A DNA stretch of 63,309 nucleotides from Gammaproteobacteria bacterium RIFCSPHIGHO2_12_FULL_41_20 (GCA_001801575.1 MGYC01000025.1:221-63529), one strand, 5' to 3'; positions 8,008 to 17,393 are shown, counted from the first letter of the stretch. A program made the numbers and translations. The notes: generated by a model from the letters alone, not told the origin.

Positions 8008-8421
8008 ATGCCTATTGAAACAGCAAAACACGATAATGAAGCAGAAGCTATAGCAAGTCAATTTGTAAAAGCCTATGCTGCTGCAGATCATGCTCACATG
8101 AAAAAATTACTTGCTGAATCTATAGTAAGCTATATTACCAATGCAAAAGGTGAGGCGGATATTATTCATGGAAAAGATGCTCTTATGAAGCGTATTGGCC
8201 AATCCGATGTCGCTGGCATTAAACCTCTTCTTACCGTTACACAAATGTTAACCGTTAAATCTGGCCAAGTTTTATTTATGGTGGAGATAAAAGCGCAACA
8301 TGATAAAAAAACCTTACACAATCATGGCGCTTTTTTGCTGGATATAGAAAATAAGCAGATTACTGCTATACGTATGGTCGATGCCTTACCTGCATACAGT
8401 GACGAATTTTGGAAAACATGA
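8008..8421 (+). CDS. NTF2-like (SnoaL-type) small protein
   Basis: 137 residues. The sequence fits the cone-shaped NTF2/SnoaL fold: an N-terminal helix (EAEAIASQFVKAYAAADHAHMKKLL), a strand with VSYITNAKGEADIIHGKDAL, then strands TVTQMLTVKSGQVLFMVEIKA and HNHGAFLLDIENKQITAIRMVD. Members are polyketide cyclases, isomerases or ligand-binding accessory proteins; no catalytic residues point to one of these here. The start region contains a small tandem duplication (AGACTGTA and TATATGCCTA each occur twice between 7969 and 8014), so an earlier start copy may have been duplicated. Confidence 0.65.
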   Translation: MPIETAKHDNEAEAIASQFVKAYAAADHAHMKKLLAESIVSYITNAKGEADIIHGKDALMKRIGQSDVAGIKPLLTVTQMLTVKSGQVLFMVEIKAQHDKKTLHNHGAFLLDIENKQITAIRMVDALPAYSDEFWKT

Positions 8422-8618
8422 TCAACAGCAATTTTTATGAAAAATCATATGTACCCGCACTATACACATAAACCCTTATTCTAGCCCTCCCAACTACTTT
8501 CATGCGCGGCGGCCCTATGAGCTTTAGCTTATCCCCTAACACCTATCATTCAGTACTCTCTCAGCTACACTTCTGCTAGTTGCTGTCTAAGTCCGCTTTA
8601 TGAAACAATCAGCAGACG

Positions 8619-8644
8619 GGAGTTCTTGATGAATCAAGAACTCC
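8619..8644. promoter_or_regulatory. Perfect hairpin upstream of dapD
   Basis: GGAGTTCTTGAT (8619-8630) and ATCAAGAACTCC (8633-8644) form a perfect 12-bp stem with a 2-nt loop. No T-run follows, so it is not a standard terminator. It sits 41 bp before the dapD start, in a 264-bp gap with no gene, and could be a dyad operator or a leader hairpin. Confidence 0.4.
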
Positions 8645-8685
8645 TAATTAGTAGATTAGTTTCCGCATAAATAAGGATTTTATTC

Positions 8686-9507
8686 ATGCACCCCCTACAG
8701 CCCCTGATCGAATCTGCTTATGAAAAACGCTTAGAAATTACCCCGCAAAATACCTCTCGAGAACTAAAATCAGCTATCCAGAAAATTATTTTGCTGCTGG
8801 ATAGCGGTGAAATTCGTGTCGCAGAAAAAGTGCATGGCCACTGGCACACACATCAATGGGTTAAAAAAGCTATTCTCTTATCTTTCCGAATCTTCGAAAA
8901 CCGCCGTATTGATGGCGGTTTTAGTAATTATTACGATAAAATCCCCCTGAAATTTCATAACAAAACCGTTGAGGAATTAAATCACTTAGGTATACGTATC
9001 GTTCCTGACGCTTTAGCTCGCCAAGGTGCCTTCATTGCACCCAATACTATTCTCATGCCTTCTTACGTCAATATTGGTGCTTATATTGATACAGGTACTT
9101 TGATTGATACTTGGGCCACTGTAGGTTCTTGTGCACAAATTGGAAAAAATGTGCATTTATCAGGAGGAGCCGGCATTGGTGGTGTATTAGAACCATTACA
9201 AGCCAATCCCACCATCATTGAAGATAATTGCTTTATTGGCGCTCGCTCTGAGATTGTCGAAGGAGTAGTAATAGAAAAAGACTCTGTGATTTCTATGGGA
9301 GTATATATTGGCCAAAGTACGCGCATTTATAATCGCGAAACCGGAGAGATTTTTTATGGCCACATACCTGCCGGCTCTGTGGTTGTACCTGGCAATTTAC
9401 CCAGTGCTGATGGGAAATACAGCTTGTACTGTGCTGTCATTGTTAAACGTGTTGACGAGCAAACCCGGAGTAAAGTCAGTATTAATGAGTTACTAAGAGA
9501 GGAATAA
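8686..9507 (+). CDS. dapD: 2,3,4,5-tetrahydropyridine-2,6-dicarboxylate N-succinyltransferase
   Basis: 273 residues, full length. DapD transfers succinyl from succinyl-CoA to tetrahydrodipicolinate in the succinylase branch of lysine and meso-diaminopimelate synthesis. The N-terminal helical domain is followed by hexapeptide repeats of a left-handed beta helix ([19 protein letters not shown], then [19 protein letters not shown], then [20 protein letters not shown]). ATG 8686 has AAGGA at a proper distance. Only 5 bp separate it from dapE, with which it forms an operon; mpl, which uses the meso-DAP made here for peptidoglycan recycling, lies further on. Confidence 0.96.
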   Translation: MHPLQPLIESAYEKRLEITPQNTSRELKSAIQKIILLLDSGEIRVAEKVHGHWHTHQWVKKAILLSFRIFENRRIDGGFSNYYDKIPLKFHNKTVEELNHLGIRIVPDALARQGAFIAPNTILMPSYVNIGAYIDTGTLIDTWATVGSCAQIGKNVHLSGGAGIGGVLEPLQANPTIIEDNCFIGARSEIVEGVVIEKDSVISMGVYIGQSTRIYNRETGEIFYGHIPAGSVVVPGNLPSADGKYSLYCAVIVKRVDEQTRSKVSINELLREE

Positions 9508-9512
9508 ATAGC

Positions 9513-10661
9513 GTGCATACCGAAACCATCGCTAATCTTGCTGTACTAGAGTTAGCGCAACAATTAATCGCCTGTCCTTCTATTACTCCACAAGATGCAG
9601 GCTGCCAAGCCATTATTGCACCACGCTTATTGCATGCAGGATTTCAATGTGAATCGATGCGTTTCGGAGACGTCGATAATTTATGGGCGCGCTACGGTAA
9701 ACAATCTCCATTATTCGTGTTTGCTGGTCATACGGATGTAGTCCCAACTGGCTCCGAATTGGCGTGGACTTCTCCACCTTTTCAACCTACTGTCCGCGAT
9801 GGCTATCTCTACGGTCGCGGTGCAACAGACATGAAAAGCGGATTAGCAGCCATGATTGTTGCTGCGGAAAATTTTATTGCGCAACATAAAAGCTTTCCTG
9901 GTTCCATCGGGTTTCTTATTACTAGTGATGAAGAAGGCCCTGCTTTACATGGTACAAAACAAGTATTAGAAACTCTCCTGCAACGCCAAGAATATATTAA
10001 TTACTGCATCGTGGGTGAAGCATCCAGTGAAATACAACTGGGTGATCAAGTACGCATTGGCCGACGTGGTTCATTGCACGGCAAACTGATTATCCGCGGC
10101 AAACAAGGCCACGTTGCCTATCCCCATCTTGCTCTTAACCCTGTGCATCATAGTTTGGCAGCGCTCCATCAATTAACACAAGAAACTTGGGATCAAGGTA
10201 ATCAAGCATTCCCAGCTACTACTTTTCAAATCACCCATATCCATGCTGGTACTGGAGCTTTAAATGTGATTCCTGGCGCGCTAGAAGTATGCTTTAACTT
10301 TCGATTTTCTACTGCGGTCACTGCAAAACAATTACAAGAACGGGTAGCAGCTATTTTGCGGCAAAGTAACATTGACTTTGAAATACAATGGGAAATCGGT
10401 GGACATCCTTTTTTATCCAGGCAAGGTAAATTGTTCCATGCCACCCAACGTGCTATTCAGGAGATAACTGGATTACACACCAAGCCCTCAACCGGAGGTG
10501 GCACGTCAGATGGCCGCTTTATTGCCCCCACGGGTGCAGAAGTCCTGGAATTAGGCCCGTGCCATAGCAGTGCGCATCAAGTAGACGAAGGAGTGCGAAT
10601 AAAAGATTTAGAAATGTTATCTGCCTGCTATCAGCGTATCCTGGAGTTACTTTTCAAGTAA
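9513..10661 (+). CDS. dapE: Succinyl-diaminopimelate desuccinylase
   Basis: 382 residues from GTG 9513, with AGAGGA about 8 bp upstream. DapE is a dinuclear zinc M20 peptidase-fold enzyme that releases L,L-diaminopimelate from its N-succinyl form. Visible metal and catalytic residues are His73 and Asp75 (GHTDVVP), Asp106 (GRGATDMKSG), Glu140-Glu141 (TSDEEGP) and the late His in CHSSAHQVDEG. The motif STGGGTSDGRF near the C-terminus is typical of DapE. It is co-transcribed with dapD. Just after the stop (from about 10665) is a single end of the TAGGGTCTG repeat family. Confidence 0.96.
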   Translation: MHTETIANLAVLELAQQLIACPSITPQDAGCQAIIAPRLLHAGFQCESMRFGDVDNLWARYGKQSPLFVFAGHTDVVPTGSELAWTSPPFQPTVRDGYLYGRGATDMKSGLAAMIVAAENFIAQHKSFPGSIGFLITSDEEGPALHGTKQVLETLLQRQEYINYCIVGEASSEIQLGDQVRIGRRGSLHGKLIIRGKQGHVAYPHLALNPVHHSLAALHQLTQETWDQGNQAFPATTFQITHIHAGTGALNVIPGALEVCFNFRFSTAVTAKQLQERVAAILRQSNIDFEIQWEIGGHPFLSRQGKLFHATQRAIQEITGLHTKPSTGGGTSDGRFIAPTGAEVLELGPCHSSAHQVDEGVRIKDLEMLSACYQRILELLFK

Positions 10662-10727
10662 CTTTAGGGTCTATTTACAATTATTTGCACTCTCCATCAA
10701 TCTAGTTTACCCTTACGCGCCTAGACT

Positions 10728-10819
10728 GGAGAGATGTCCGAGCGGTCGAAGGAGCACGCCTGGAAAGCGTGTATACGTTTAACGACGTATCGAGGGTTCG
10801 AATCCCTCTCTCTCCGCCA
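10728..10819 (+). tRNA. tRNA-Ser (anticodon GGA)
   Basis: The acceptor stem GGAGAGA pairs with TCTCTCC, followed by discriminator G and an encoded CCA (10817-10819). The anticodon arm CACGC-CTGGAAA-GCGTG gives anticodon GGA at 10762-10764, reading UCC and UCU. The long class II variable arm (GTATACGTTTAACGACGTATC) and the T-arm GAGGGTTCGAATCCCTC are complete. Confidence 0.97.
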
Positions 10820-10856
10820 GAAATAAAAAACCTATCGTAGATAGGTTTTTTATTTC
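10820..10856 (+). terminator. Terminator of tRNA-Ser
   Basis: AAAAAACCTATC and GATAGGTTTTTT form a perfect stem with loop GTA, extended by the flanking AAAT/ATTT and ending in a T-run. It starts directly after the CCA of the tRNA. Confidence 0.9.
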
Positions 10857-10874
10857 TGAGGGTAGAAGGTGAGA

Positions 10875-10966
10875 ACCCTCGCCCGAGGGTTTGACAAAAA
10901 CGGCAGGATTGCCGTTTTTGAACGCCGCTTGCGGCGGCCCATAGGGCGAGCGTACAGGATGTACGC
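10875..10966. repeat. Block of four consecutive hairpins after tRNA-Ser
   Basis: Four inverted repeats follow one another: ACCCTC/GAGGGT (10875-10890), CAAAAACGGCA/TGCCGTTTTTG with loop GGAT (10895-10920), CGCCGC/GCGGCG (10923-10936) and GCGTAC/GTACGC (10950-10966). No protein is coded. A reading frame across the opposite strand of this block and the tRNA is a common spurious call. Confidence 0.55.
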
Positions 10967-11032
10967 GCGTACAAAATCAAAATTAGACTTGCACTAAGCA
11001 AGCTTATCTGCGACATTTAGCAAAACTTTTAT

Positions 11033-11145
11033 GGTGGCTAGTATGGGTCCCTTCGCAGCGCTAGGCTACGAACCCCGCCAGGTCCGGAAGGAAGCAACGG
11101 TAGTAGCTGATGCGAGTGCCGAAGTGTGGCTGGTACTGGCTGCCT
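11033..11145 (+). ncRNA. ffs: Signal recognition particle 4.5S RNA
   Basis: The universally conserved SRP core CCAGGTCCGGAAGGAAGCA lies at about 11080-11098. The 5' end (GGTGGCTAGTAT) pairs with the 3' end (GTACTGGCTGCC) allowing G-U pairs, which gives the usual long 4.5S hairpin of about 110 nt. A T-rich tail (CTCTTTTTTCTT) follows as terminator. Placement directly upstream of dnaX is common in gammaproteobacteria. Confidence 0.95.
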
Positions 11146-11185
11146 CTTTTTTCTTGGCTATGGAAAGTAAATAGGATTCCATCGT

Positions 11186-12757
11186 ATGCCTAGCTATCAA
11201 GTGCTTGCACGTAAATGGCGGCCGCGACAATTTGCAGATATTATCGGGCAAGAACCTATCTTACGTATGCTGGTTAATGCGCTTAATCAACAACGTCTTC
11301 ATCATGCTTACTTGTTTTCCGGTACACGCGGCGTAGGTAAAACTACACTCGCCAGAATTATCGCAAAATGCTTAAACTGCGAAATGGCAGTCAGCGCCAC
11401 CCCCTGTGGAAGCTGCCAAACTTGCCAAGCTATTGATAATGGCTGTTTCTTCGATTTATTTGAAGTAGATGCCGCATCTCGCACCAAAGTAGAAGATACA
11501 CGTGAATTATTAGAAAATGTACAATATCCTCCTGCTCAAGGTCGTTACAAAGTATATCTCATCGACGAAGTACATATGCTATCAGGGCATAGCTTTAATG
11601 CTTTGCTGAAAACACTCGAAGAACCACCGGCACATGCGAAATTTTTATTCGCTACTACAGAACCTAAACGTTTACCGATTACCGTACTATCTCGTTGTTT
11701 ACAATTTCACTTAAAACCCATTGCTATTGCTACTTTATCTAAACATTTGCAAAAAATATGCCATGAAGAGCAAATTACCTTTGATCCTATGGCTTTGGAT
11801 GAATTAGCCAGAGCAGCCAACGGTAGTGTGCGCGATGCACTCAGCTTATTAGATCAAGCCATAGTCTATAACCAAGATTCATTGACGGTAGAAAACGTAC
11901 AACAAATGCTGGGTAGTGTACCACAACAAAATCTCGCAGCCTTATTGTATGCATTAGCTGAACGTAATGGGAAAAAACTACTTGTGGCAATCAAACAATT
12001 AGCCGAACAAGCAGTTGACTTTAATCAAGCTCTCGCTGAACTTATGACGCTGCTGCATCACATTTCTCTAGTGCAAACTATTGCTGACAGCACTCCCATA
12101 AATGACCTATTACGTAGCCTAGCCGCGCAGCTCTCTCCGCAAGACGTGCAATTGTATTATCAAATGGCGGTGATTGGGAGACGAGATCTACCTTTCACTC
12201 CCAGTCCAGAACTTGGTTTTGAAATGACGCTATTGCGCATGCTAGCGTTTAACTTGCAAACTAATGATGCGCCAACAACAGCAACAACAGCTAAATTATC
12301 ACGCCCAGCTGATCCATTAGACACCCCCACAACCAAAATAGCACCTGCCAACCAAAACTCACAGGAAACCACCAGCACATCGGTGTCATGGCAAACTCTT
12401 TTACCTAAGCTGCAATTAACTGGCTTGGCTCAAGCACTCGCAACTAATTGTACTCTTTGCAAGTTGACCGATACTAAAGCCATCTTCTCCTTAGCCACTC
12501 ATCATCAACCTATGCTCACGACAAAATTAGTCGAACGCATTCAACAAGCTTTATCACAACACTTTAACCGACCACTAACTGTGGATATTCAGCTTACAGA
12601 AGACAATTTATACACACCCTTAAAACAACACTTACAAGAGCAAACCGAACGCTTACAAGAAGCAACACAAAAAATCACCCAAGATCAAAATGTTAAGCAG
12701 CTTATTGATTTATTTGGTGCTACAGTGATGCCAGATACGATTCGAACAACGGATTAA
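11186..12757 (+). CDS. dnaX: DNA polymerase III subunits tau/gamma
   Basis: 523 residues, the clamp-loader ATPase that opens the beta clamp and links the polymerase cores. Walker A is GTRGVGKT (46-53), the zinc ligands are Cys65, 74, 77 and 80, and Walker B carries DEVH (127-130); the SRC arginine finger follows (VLSRC, about 168-172). After the AAA+ part comes a Thr/Ala-rich linker (about 358-400) and a compact C-terminal domain. The protein is shorter than the 643-residue E. coli tau, with linker and C-terminal domain reduced. No canonical A-AAA-AAG frameshift site for making gamma was seen. Confidence 0.95.
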   Translation: MPSYQVLARKWRPRQFADIIGQEPILRMLVNALNQQRLHHAYLFSGTRGVGKTTLARIIAKCLNCEMAVSATPCGSCQTCQAIDNGCFFDLFEVDAASRTKVEDTRELLENVQYPPAQGRYKVYLIDEVHMLSGHSFNALLKTLEEPPAHAKFLFATTEPKRLPITVLSRCLQFHLKPIAIATLSKHLQKICHEEQITFDPMALDELARAANGSVRDALSLLDQAIVYNQDSLTVENVQQMLGSVPQQNLAALLYALAERNGKKLLVAIKQLAEQAVDFNQALAELMTLLHHISLVQTIADSTPINDLLRSLAAQLSPQDVQLYYQMAVIGRRDLPFTPSPELGFEMTLLRMLAFNLQTNDAPTTATTAKLSRPADPLDTPTTKIAPANQNSQETTSTSVSWQTLLPKLQLTGLAQALATNCTLCKLTDTKAIFSLATHHQPMLTTKLVERIQQALSQHFNRPLTVDIQLTEDNLYTPLKQHLQEQTERLQEATQKITQDQNVKQLIDLFGATVMPDTIRTTD

Positions 12758-12758
12758 C

Positions 12759-12895
12759 CTAGTACAGTGTCCATTTAAATTTGTTCTTCTAGCATCTCAT
12801 CTTGCTAAGTAAAGGGATAACAATCCACTAAGATCTTTGCTAAAATGCGGCTAGTACAGTGTCTATTTGATTTTGTTCCTCTAGCGCTGTACTAG
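12759..12895. repeat. Direct repeat pair with palindromic end between dnaX and ybaB
   Basis: CTAGTACAGTGTCCATTTAA (12759-12778) recurs as CTAGTACAGTGTCTATTTGA (12851-12870), and both copies continue with a TTTGTTC- or TTTGTTCCTCTAGC-like sequence. The second copy ends in CTGTACTAG (12887-12895), the inverse of its own start. The whole 137-bp stretch thus begins CTAGTACAG and ends CTGTACTAG, like a small IS remnant or MITE. Confidence 0.55.
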
Positions 12896-12929
12896 TCTTG
12901 ATCATTTCATACCATACGGGGAATCAAAA

Positions 12930-13274
12930 ATGAATAAATCAGCAGGCGCGGGTGATAAAGCAGGGCTGGGTGAAATCATGAAAAAAGCGCAAGAAATGCA
13001 AAAAAAACTCCAGGACATCCAAAAACAAGTAGCAGAAATGGAAGTAACAGGGCAATCTGGCGGTGGATTAGTAAAAATCGTCATGACTGGCCAACATTAT
13101 GCTAAACGCGTTACCTTTGATCCTAGCTTAATGAAAGAAGAAAAAGCCGTTGTAGAAGACTTAATAGCTGCAGCTATTAATGACGCAACTGATAAAGTAG
13201 AAAGAGAAATGCGTGGCAAAATGTCTAGTTTAGCTGGGTTCAAATTTCCCGATGAGTTAGGCGACGCCAAATAA
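12930..13274 (+). CDS. ybaB: YbaB/EbfC nucleoid-associated protein
   Basis: 114 residues. The N-terminal helix with repeated [20 protein letters not shown] and the following [15 protein letters not shown] are the hallmark of the YbaB/EbfC family, small dimeric DNA-binding proteins conserved next to dnaX and recR. The C-terminal helix includes [18 protein letters not shown]. The stop is 5 bp before recR, so the two are co-transcribed. Confidence 0.95.
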   Translation: MNKSAGAGDKAGLGEIMKKAQEMQKKLQDIQKQVAEMEVTGQSGGGLVKIVMTGQHYAKRVTFDPSLMKEEKAVVEDLIAAAINDATDKVEREMRGKMSSLAGFKFPDELGDAK

Positions 13275-13279
13275 TCACT

Positions 13280-13876
13280 ATGCAATTTAGCCCTCTACTT
13301 GAGCAATTAATGGATGCTTTACGCTGTCTACCTGGCGTCGGCCCAAAAACAGCACAACGCATGGCATTTCAGTTATTAGCTCGGCACCGCGATAATGCAA
13401 GACGGTTATCTTACGTCTTACATGAAGCTATGGAGAAAATTAATCATTGTCAGCGTTGTCGCTTATTTAGCGAAACAGATTTATGTAAGATCTGTGCTTC
13501 TACGCATCGCGACGCCGCTTTGCTGTGCATTGTAGAAAATCCTATTGATGTAATGGCGATTGAACAAACGGCCAGCTTTAAAGGATTTTACTTTGTGCTT
13601 ATGGGACATCTGTCTCCGCTTGATGGCATAGGACCAGAACATCTAGGTATACCGCAATTACAAGAACAACTAAAACAAAATACTATCCAAGAAATTATCC
13701 TTGCTACTAACCCAACCGTCGAGGGTGAAGCCACAGCACATTACATTTCAGAGTTAGTAAAACCTTACAAAATTAAAACCTCGCGCATTGCACACGGCGT
13801 TCCTCTCGGCGGAGAATTAGAATATATTGATAGCAGTACTCTGGCTAGAGCATTAATTGGCAGAGAGGTATTATGA
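13280..13876 (+). CDS. recR: Recombination mediator protein RecR
   Basis: 198 residues, the usual size. RecR works with RecF and RecO to load RecA on gapped DNA. It shows the helix-hairpin-helix ([17 protein letters not shown]), the four-cysteine zinc finger ([16 protein letters not shown]) and the Toprim domain starting at [15 protein letters not shown]. The later part has the conserved [14 protein letters not shown] and [17 protein letters not shown]-type segment. It ends the dnaX-ybaB-recR cluster. Confidence 0.96.
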   Translation: MQFSPLLEQLMDALRCLPGVGPKTAQRMAFQLLARHRDNARRLSYVLHEAMEKINHCQRCRLFSETDLCKICASTHRDAALLCIVENPIDVMAIEQTASFKGFYFVLMGHLSPLDGIGPEHLGIPQLQEQLKQNTIQEIILATNPTVEGEATAHYISELVKPYKIKTSRIAHGVPLGGELEYIDSSTLARALIGREVL

Positions 13877-13883
13877 CAAGAAG

Positions 13884-14288
13884 CTAATGTAACATGGAGC
13901 GAAATGTTCTTGTAATTGCGGAGGGTGCCGTTAAAATAAACTTTGGAATGTGCACCAGAAACCGCTCTTCCTCCAAGGTCTGCATTTCGTAATTACCCTC
14001 CATAGTGCCTTGCGGTGTAACGAGTTGACAAAAACTACTATAAACAAATTTTTTCCCTGGTTTAATAATCGGTTGCAACCCAACCACTCCCGGGCCCTTC
14101 ACTTCTTCTACTCTGCCTGTCATATCCGTGATTTTCCAATATCGATTCAGCAACTGTACAATTTCATCTGCCTCGTTAGAAATGGTAACTTCATAGGACC
14201 ACAAAAATCGCTGGCTTTCTGGGTCAGATTGCGCTGCTAAATAGCTGGGTTCTGCAATCGCCACAATATTATTACGTGATTTTTTCAT
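13884..14288 (-). CDS. apaG: ApaG/CorD-domain protein
   Basis: 134 residues with the fibronectin-III-like ApaG fold: a strand containing RFLWSYEVTISNE, then LLNRYWKITDMTG, then the conserved GPGVVGLQPIIKPGKKFVYSS and GTMEGNYEMQ. The family is linked to Mg2+/Co2+ homeostasis, but its biochemical role is unclear. The start overlaps the 3' end of mpl by 17 bp, so translation is probably coupled; it converges with recR. Confidence 0.92.
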   Translation of the reverse strand: MKKSRNNIVAIAEPSYLAAQSDPESQRFLWSYEVTISNEADEIVQLLNRYWKITDMTGRVEEVKGPGVVGLQPIIKPGKKFVYSSFCQLVTPQGTMEGNYEMQTLEEERFLVHIPKFILTAPSAITRTFRSMLH

Positions 14289-15648
14289 GATGTTTAACCT
14301 TAAGCTGATTTAATAATTTTTGATAAACGCCATCAAATCCTGAGTTACTCATAATAACCACATGATCACCCGGTTTTAACTCTTGCACCAGCCCTATCAC
14401 GAGTTGATCAGTATTATCATACAACGCTGTCGCTCTAGCTAGTTGTTGCAACAATTCTGCTACGCCCCAATCTTGCTCTGGGCGCTTACAAACAACATAA
14501 TCTGCGCTAGCCAATGCAGCTGGCAATTGTTGCTTATGTACCCCCGTACGCATGGTATAAGAACCAAACTCCAACACCACCACTAATCGCGCCTGCTGCC
14601 CTACTTTAGCACGCAAACCCTGTAAGGTTGTAGCAATAGCCGTAGGATGATGTGCAAAATCATCGTAAATAATAATACCATTTTCTTGACCTTTTATTTC
14701 TAAACGACGTTTTACATTCTTAAATTGACGCAATGCCGGTAATGCCTCTGTAACATTTATCCCAACATGTTCAGCCGCCACTAAAGCCGCTAACGCATTA
14801 TGCACATTATGTTGCCCAAGTAATTCCCACTCGACTATACCAACTGACTTCCCTGCACAAACCACTTCAAAACAACTGCCATCCTGGCGATGCAATACCG
14901 CCTGTAAATAACCTTGTGCACCACCAAAACTCCGCTGCGGCGTCCAACAACCCATAGCTATAACTGCAGCCAAATTGTTATCCGCCGCCGGCTGTATAAT
15001 TAATCCATCACTTGGAATAGTTCTTATAAGATAATGAAATTGCTGTTGAATTGCATAAAGATCAGGAAAGATATCAGCGTGATCATATTCCAGATTATTT
15101 AAAATAACTGTGCGCGGGTGGTAGTGAATAAACTTAGAGCGCTTATCAAAAAACGCGCTATCATACTCATCCGCCTCAATAACAAAATAAGGACTTTGGC
15201 CCAAGCGGGATGAAACTCCAAAGTTTTCTGGGATACCACCGATTAAAAACCCAGGCTGTTTCCCCGTATAATCTAAAATCCAGGTTAACAAACTGGTCGT
15301 TGTTGTTTTGCCATGCGTCCCAGCTACAGCCAATACCCAACGCTCTCGCAACACTTGTTCAGCCAACCATTGCGGGCCTGATATATATGGCATGCCAGTC
15401 GCCAAAACATGCTCCATCGCGGGATTGCCACGTTTAATTACATTGCCCACCACTACACAGTCAATAGTCGGATCAATATGTTCTGGACTATACCCTTCTA
15501 ATACGGTAACGCCTTGCTCAGCTAGCTGGGTACTCATCGGAGGGTAGAGGTGCATATCGGATCCCGTAACATCATGGCCTTGCTCTTTGGCCAATAAGGC
15601 TACTCCGCTCATAAATGTGCCACCGATACCTAGGATATGAATTTTCAT
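14272..15648 (-). CDS. mpl: UDP-N-acetylmuramate:L-alanyl-gamma-D-glutamyl-meso-DAP ligase
   Basis: 458 residues. Mpl reattaches recycled murein tripeptide to UDP-MurNAc in the cytoplasm. It begins MKIHILGIGGTFMSGVALLA (Rossmann UDP-binding part), has the ATP loop AVAGTHGKTTTTSLL (about 107-121) and the Mur-ligase central domain motifs EADEYDSAFFD and LNNLEYDHADIFPD, which separate Mpl from MurC. The third domain carries YDDFAHHPTAI. It is the first gene of the mpl-apaG pair. Confidence 0.95.
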   Translation of the reverse strand: MKIHILGIGGTFMSGVALLAKEQGHDVTGSDMHLYPPMSTQLAEQGVTVLEGYSPEHIDPTIDCVVVGNVIKRGNPAMEHVLATGMPYISGPQWLAEQVLRERWVLAVAGTHGKTTTTSLLTWILDYTGKQPGFLIGGIPENFGVSSRLGQSPYFVIEADEYDSAFFDKRSKFIHYHPRTVILNNLEYDHADIFPDLYAIQQQFHYLIRTIPSDGLIIQPAADNNLAAVIAMGCWTPQRSFGGAQGYLQAVLHRQDGSCFEVVCAGKSVGIVEWELLGQHNVHNALAALVAAEHVGINVTEALPALRQFKNVKRRLEIKGQENGIIIYDDFAHHPTAIATTLQGLRAKVGQQARLVVVLEFGSYTMRTGVHKQQLPAALASADYVVCKRPEQDWGVAELLQQLARATALYDNTDQLVIGLVQELKPGDHVVIMSNSGFDGVYQKLLNQLKVKHHEKIT

Positions 15649-15806
15649 GGTTATACTCTCTAATTTATGTCCTCTAGCGTTAACTTCAACATGTAGGGTT
15701 TACACATAAAAATACCCCCTCATTCGCGCGCTACAAATGATAACTCCCATCTACCACGCAAATATGGTATTATTTCTCAAAATCCAGAAATAGCCTAGGA
15801 AAAAGT

Positions 15807-17381
15807 ATGGATACCGAGAATGGATTCTCGTTGTTTAATGCTATTCTTGATAGCGCAGTTCTACTCGACAAAAATGGGAAAATCGTCGATTGGAATAATG
15901 GCGCCTTTTCACTATTCGGCTACCATAAAAAAGAAGCACTTGGGCGATCAATCAATTTCATTTATGAAAAAACCCATCCCTTTCCTAAGATTATCCATGA
16001 AACTTCATTAGAAGAAAAAATATGGGCCGAAGACACCCTTTTTATTCGCAAAAACGGCTCTAAAGGCACTTGTAAATCGTGCATTAATATATTAAACCAC
16101 ACTGAATTAAATAAACCCATCATCCTACTAACACACCATCCCATTTCCGCACATAAGAAAACCGAAAAAGAATTACAACTTATTTGCGAAGAGCTGACAA
16201 AAAAATCTTTTCGTTTATTTGATATGGTCTATACTTTTAATCGGATGTTATTAACCACTTTACAAGCTTTAGAAAAAACGGAAAAAACCCTACATGAAAG
16301 CGAGCAACAGTTTCATTTGCTTGCACAAAACACCACTGATATGATTTCACGGCATACTCCAGATGGTGCTTTTCTTTACGTATCTCCCGCTAGCAAACTC
16401 ACTTTAGGTTACACACCCGAGGATTTAATCCAAGCTAATTTCTTTAAACTTGTCCATCAAGATGACTTTAGTAAATTAAAGAAGTTATTTGCTAATAAAA
16501 GAGAAAGTCAAAAAGCTATCACGTACCGCATCAAACCTAAAGAAGGGGATTATCGCTGGCTAGAAAGTCATATACGCTTAGTAGTGGATGATATAACTAA
16601 ATCTATTCGCGAGGTCCAACTGGCCTCTCGTGATGTCACCGACCAATTGTTAGATAAAAAAGCACGCTTACGCGGTCAACAATTAGCACACGTATACCGT
16701 TTAAGCACCATGGAAGAAATGGCGTCTGGTATGGCTCACGAAATCAGTCAACCACTAGCGGCTGTCATCAATTACACACGAGGCTGTGTGCGTTATTTAG
16801 AAAATGGCCATCAAGATCCAGCACAACTGAAAGTTGCCATGGAAAAAGCCGCCATACAAGCCGAGCGTGCGGGAGAAATTATCCAACGGTTAAAAAACTT
16901 TTTTTGCAAAGGACAACTTATTAAAACACCCTGTAAAATTAATAATATTGTTCGCGAAACCATTACGTTAATCAGACATAACTTATCTTCCTCAAAAACG
17001 AAAGTGGATTTGGATTTAGATAAAGATCCACCATTAGTATTGATAGATAAAATTCAAGTACAACAAGTTATTCTAAATCTATTACAAAATTCTATGGAAG
17101 CAATGCAAGAAGCACATTGCCAGGAAAAAAGAATTTACATTGAAACACGTCATGCTGAAAAAAATATGCTTGCTATCACTGTGAATGATACCGGCCCTGG
17201 TTTTTCTAAAGATGACATTAATAAGGTTTTTAAACCCTTCTTCACTACTAAAGCACATGGGCGTGGCATGGGCTTGGCCATTTGTCTATCCATTATTGAA
17301 GCACATGGTGGTCAATTCACCATTCACCCAAACACCAGCAGCAACAGCTGGATTCGATTCACCTTACCTGTTAGCCAATAG
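15807..17381 (+). CDS. PAS-domain sensor histidine kinase (FixL/TodS-like)
   Basis: 524 residues, no membrane segment, so a cytosolic sensor. PAS 1 spans about 8-110 (LDSAVLLDKNGKIVDWNNGA) and PAS 2 about 165-285 (DMISRHTPDGAFLYVSPASK), with a PAC-like tail. The H-box is MAHEISQPLAAVINYTRG with the phosphorylated His311, of the FixL/TtrS-type subclass. N-box asparagines are in VILNLLQNSMEAM (about 421-433), G1 is DTGPGF (461-466), and G2 is GRGMGL (485-490). No haem ligand could be assigned, so the signal is unknown. It lies 12 bp before its response regulator. Confidence 0.9.
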   Translation: MDTENGFSLFNAILDSAVLLDKNGKIVDWNNGAFSLFGYHKKEALGRSINFIYEKTHPFPKIIHETSLEEKIWAEDTLFIRKNGSKGTCKSCINILNHTELNKPIILLTHHPISAHKKTEKELQLICEELTKKSFRLFDMVYTFNRMLLTTLQALEKTEKTLHESEQQFHLLAQNTTDMISRHTPDGAFLYVSPASKLTLGYTPEDLIQANFFKLVHQDDFSKLKKLFANKRESQKAITYRIKPKEGDYRWLESHIRLVVDDITKSIREVQLASRDVTDQLLDKKARLRGQQLAHVYRLSTMEEMASGMAHEISQPLAAVINYTRGCVRYLENGHQDPAQLKVAMEKAAIQAERAGEIIQRLKNFFCKGQLIKTPCKINNIVRETITLIRHNLSSSKTKVDLDLDKDPPLVLIDKIQVQQVILNLLQNSMEAMQEAHCQEKRIYIETRHAEKNMLAITVNDTGPGFSKDDINKVFKPFFTTKAHGRGMGLAICLSIIEAHGGQFTIHPNTSSNSWIRFTLPVSQ

Positions 17382-17393
17382 GAGTAGGCAATC

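Noticed and set aside
10702-11016. Reading frame antisense to tRNA-Ser and the hairpin block (contains GERGIRTLDTSLNVYTLSRR)
   Set aside because: This is the well-known false protein from the complement of a tRNA-Ser gene; no ribosome site and the DNA is explained by tRNA, terminator and hairpins.
11960-11985. Programmed frameshift site in dnaX at GGGAAAAAACTA
   Set aside because: The run of six A is read as AAA AAA and does not fit the A-AAA-AAG or similar heptamer in the right phase; it lies within the ATPase/domain III part, and no stem-loop follows.
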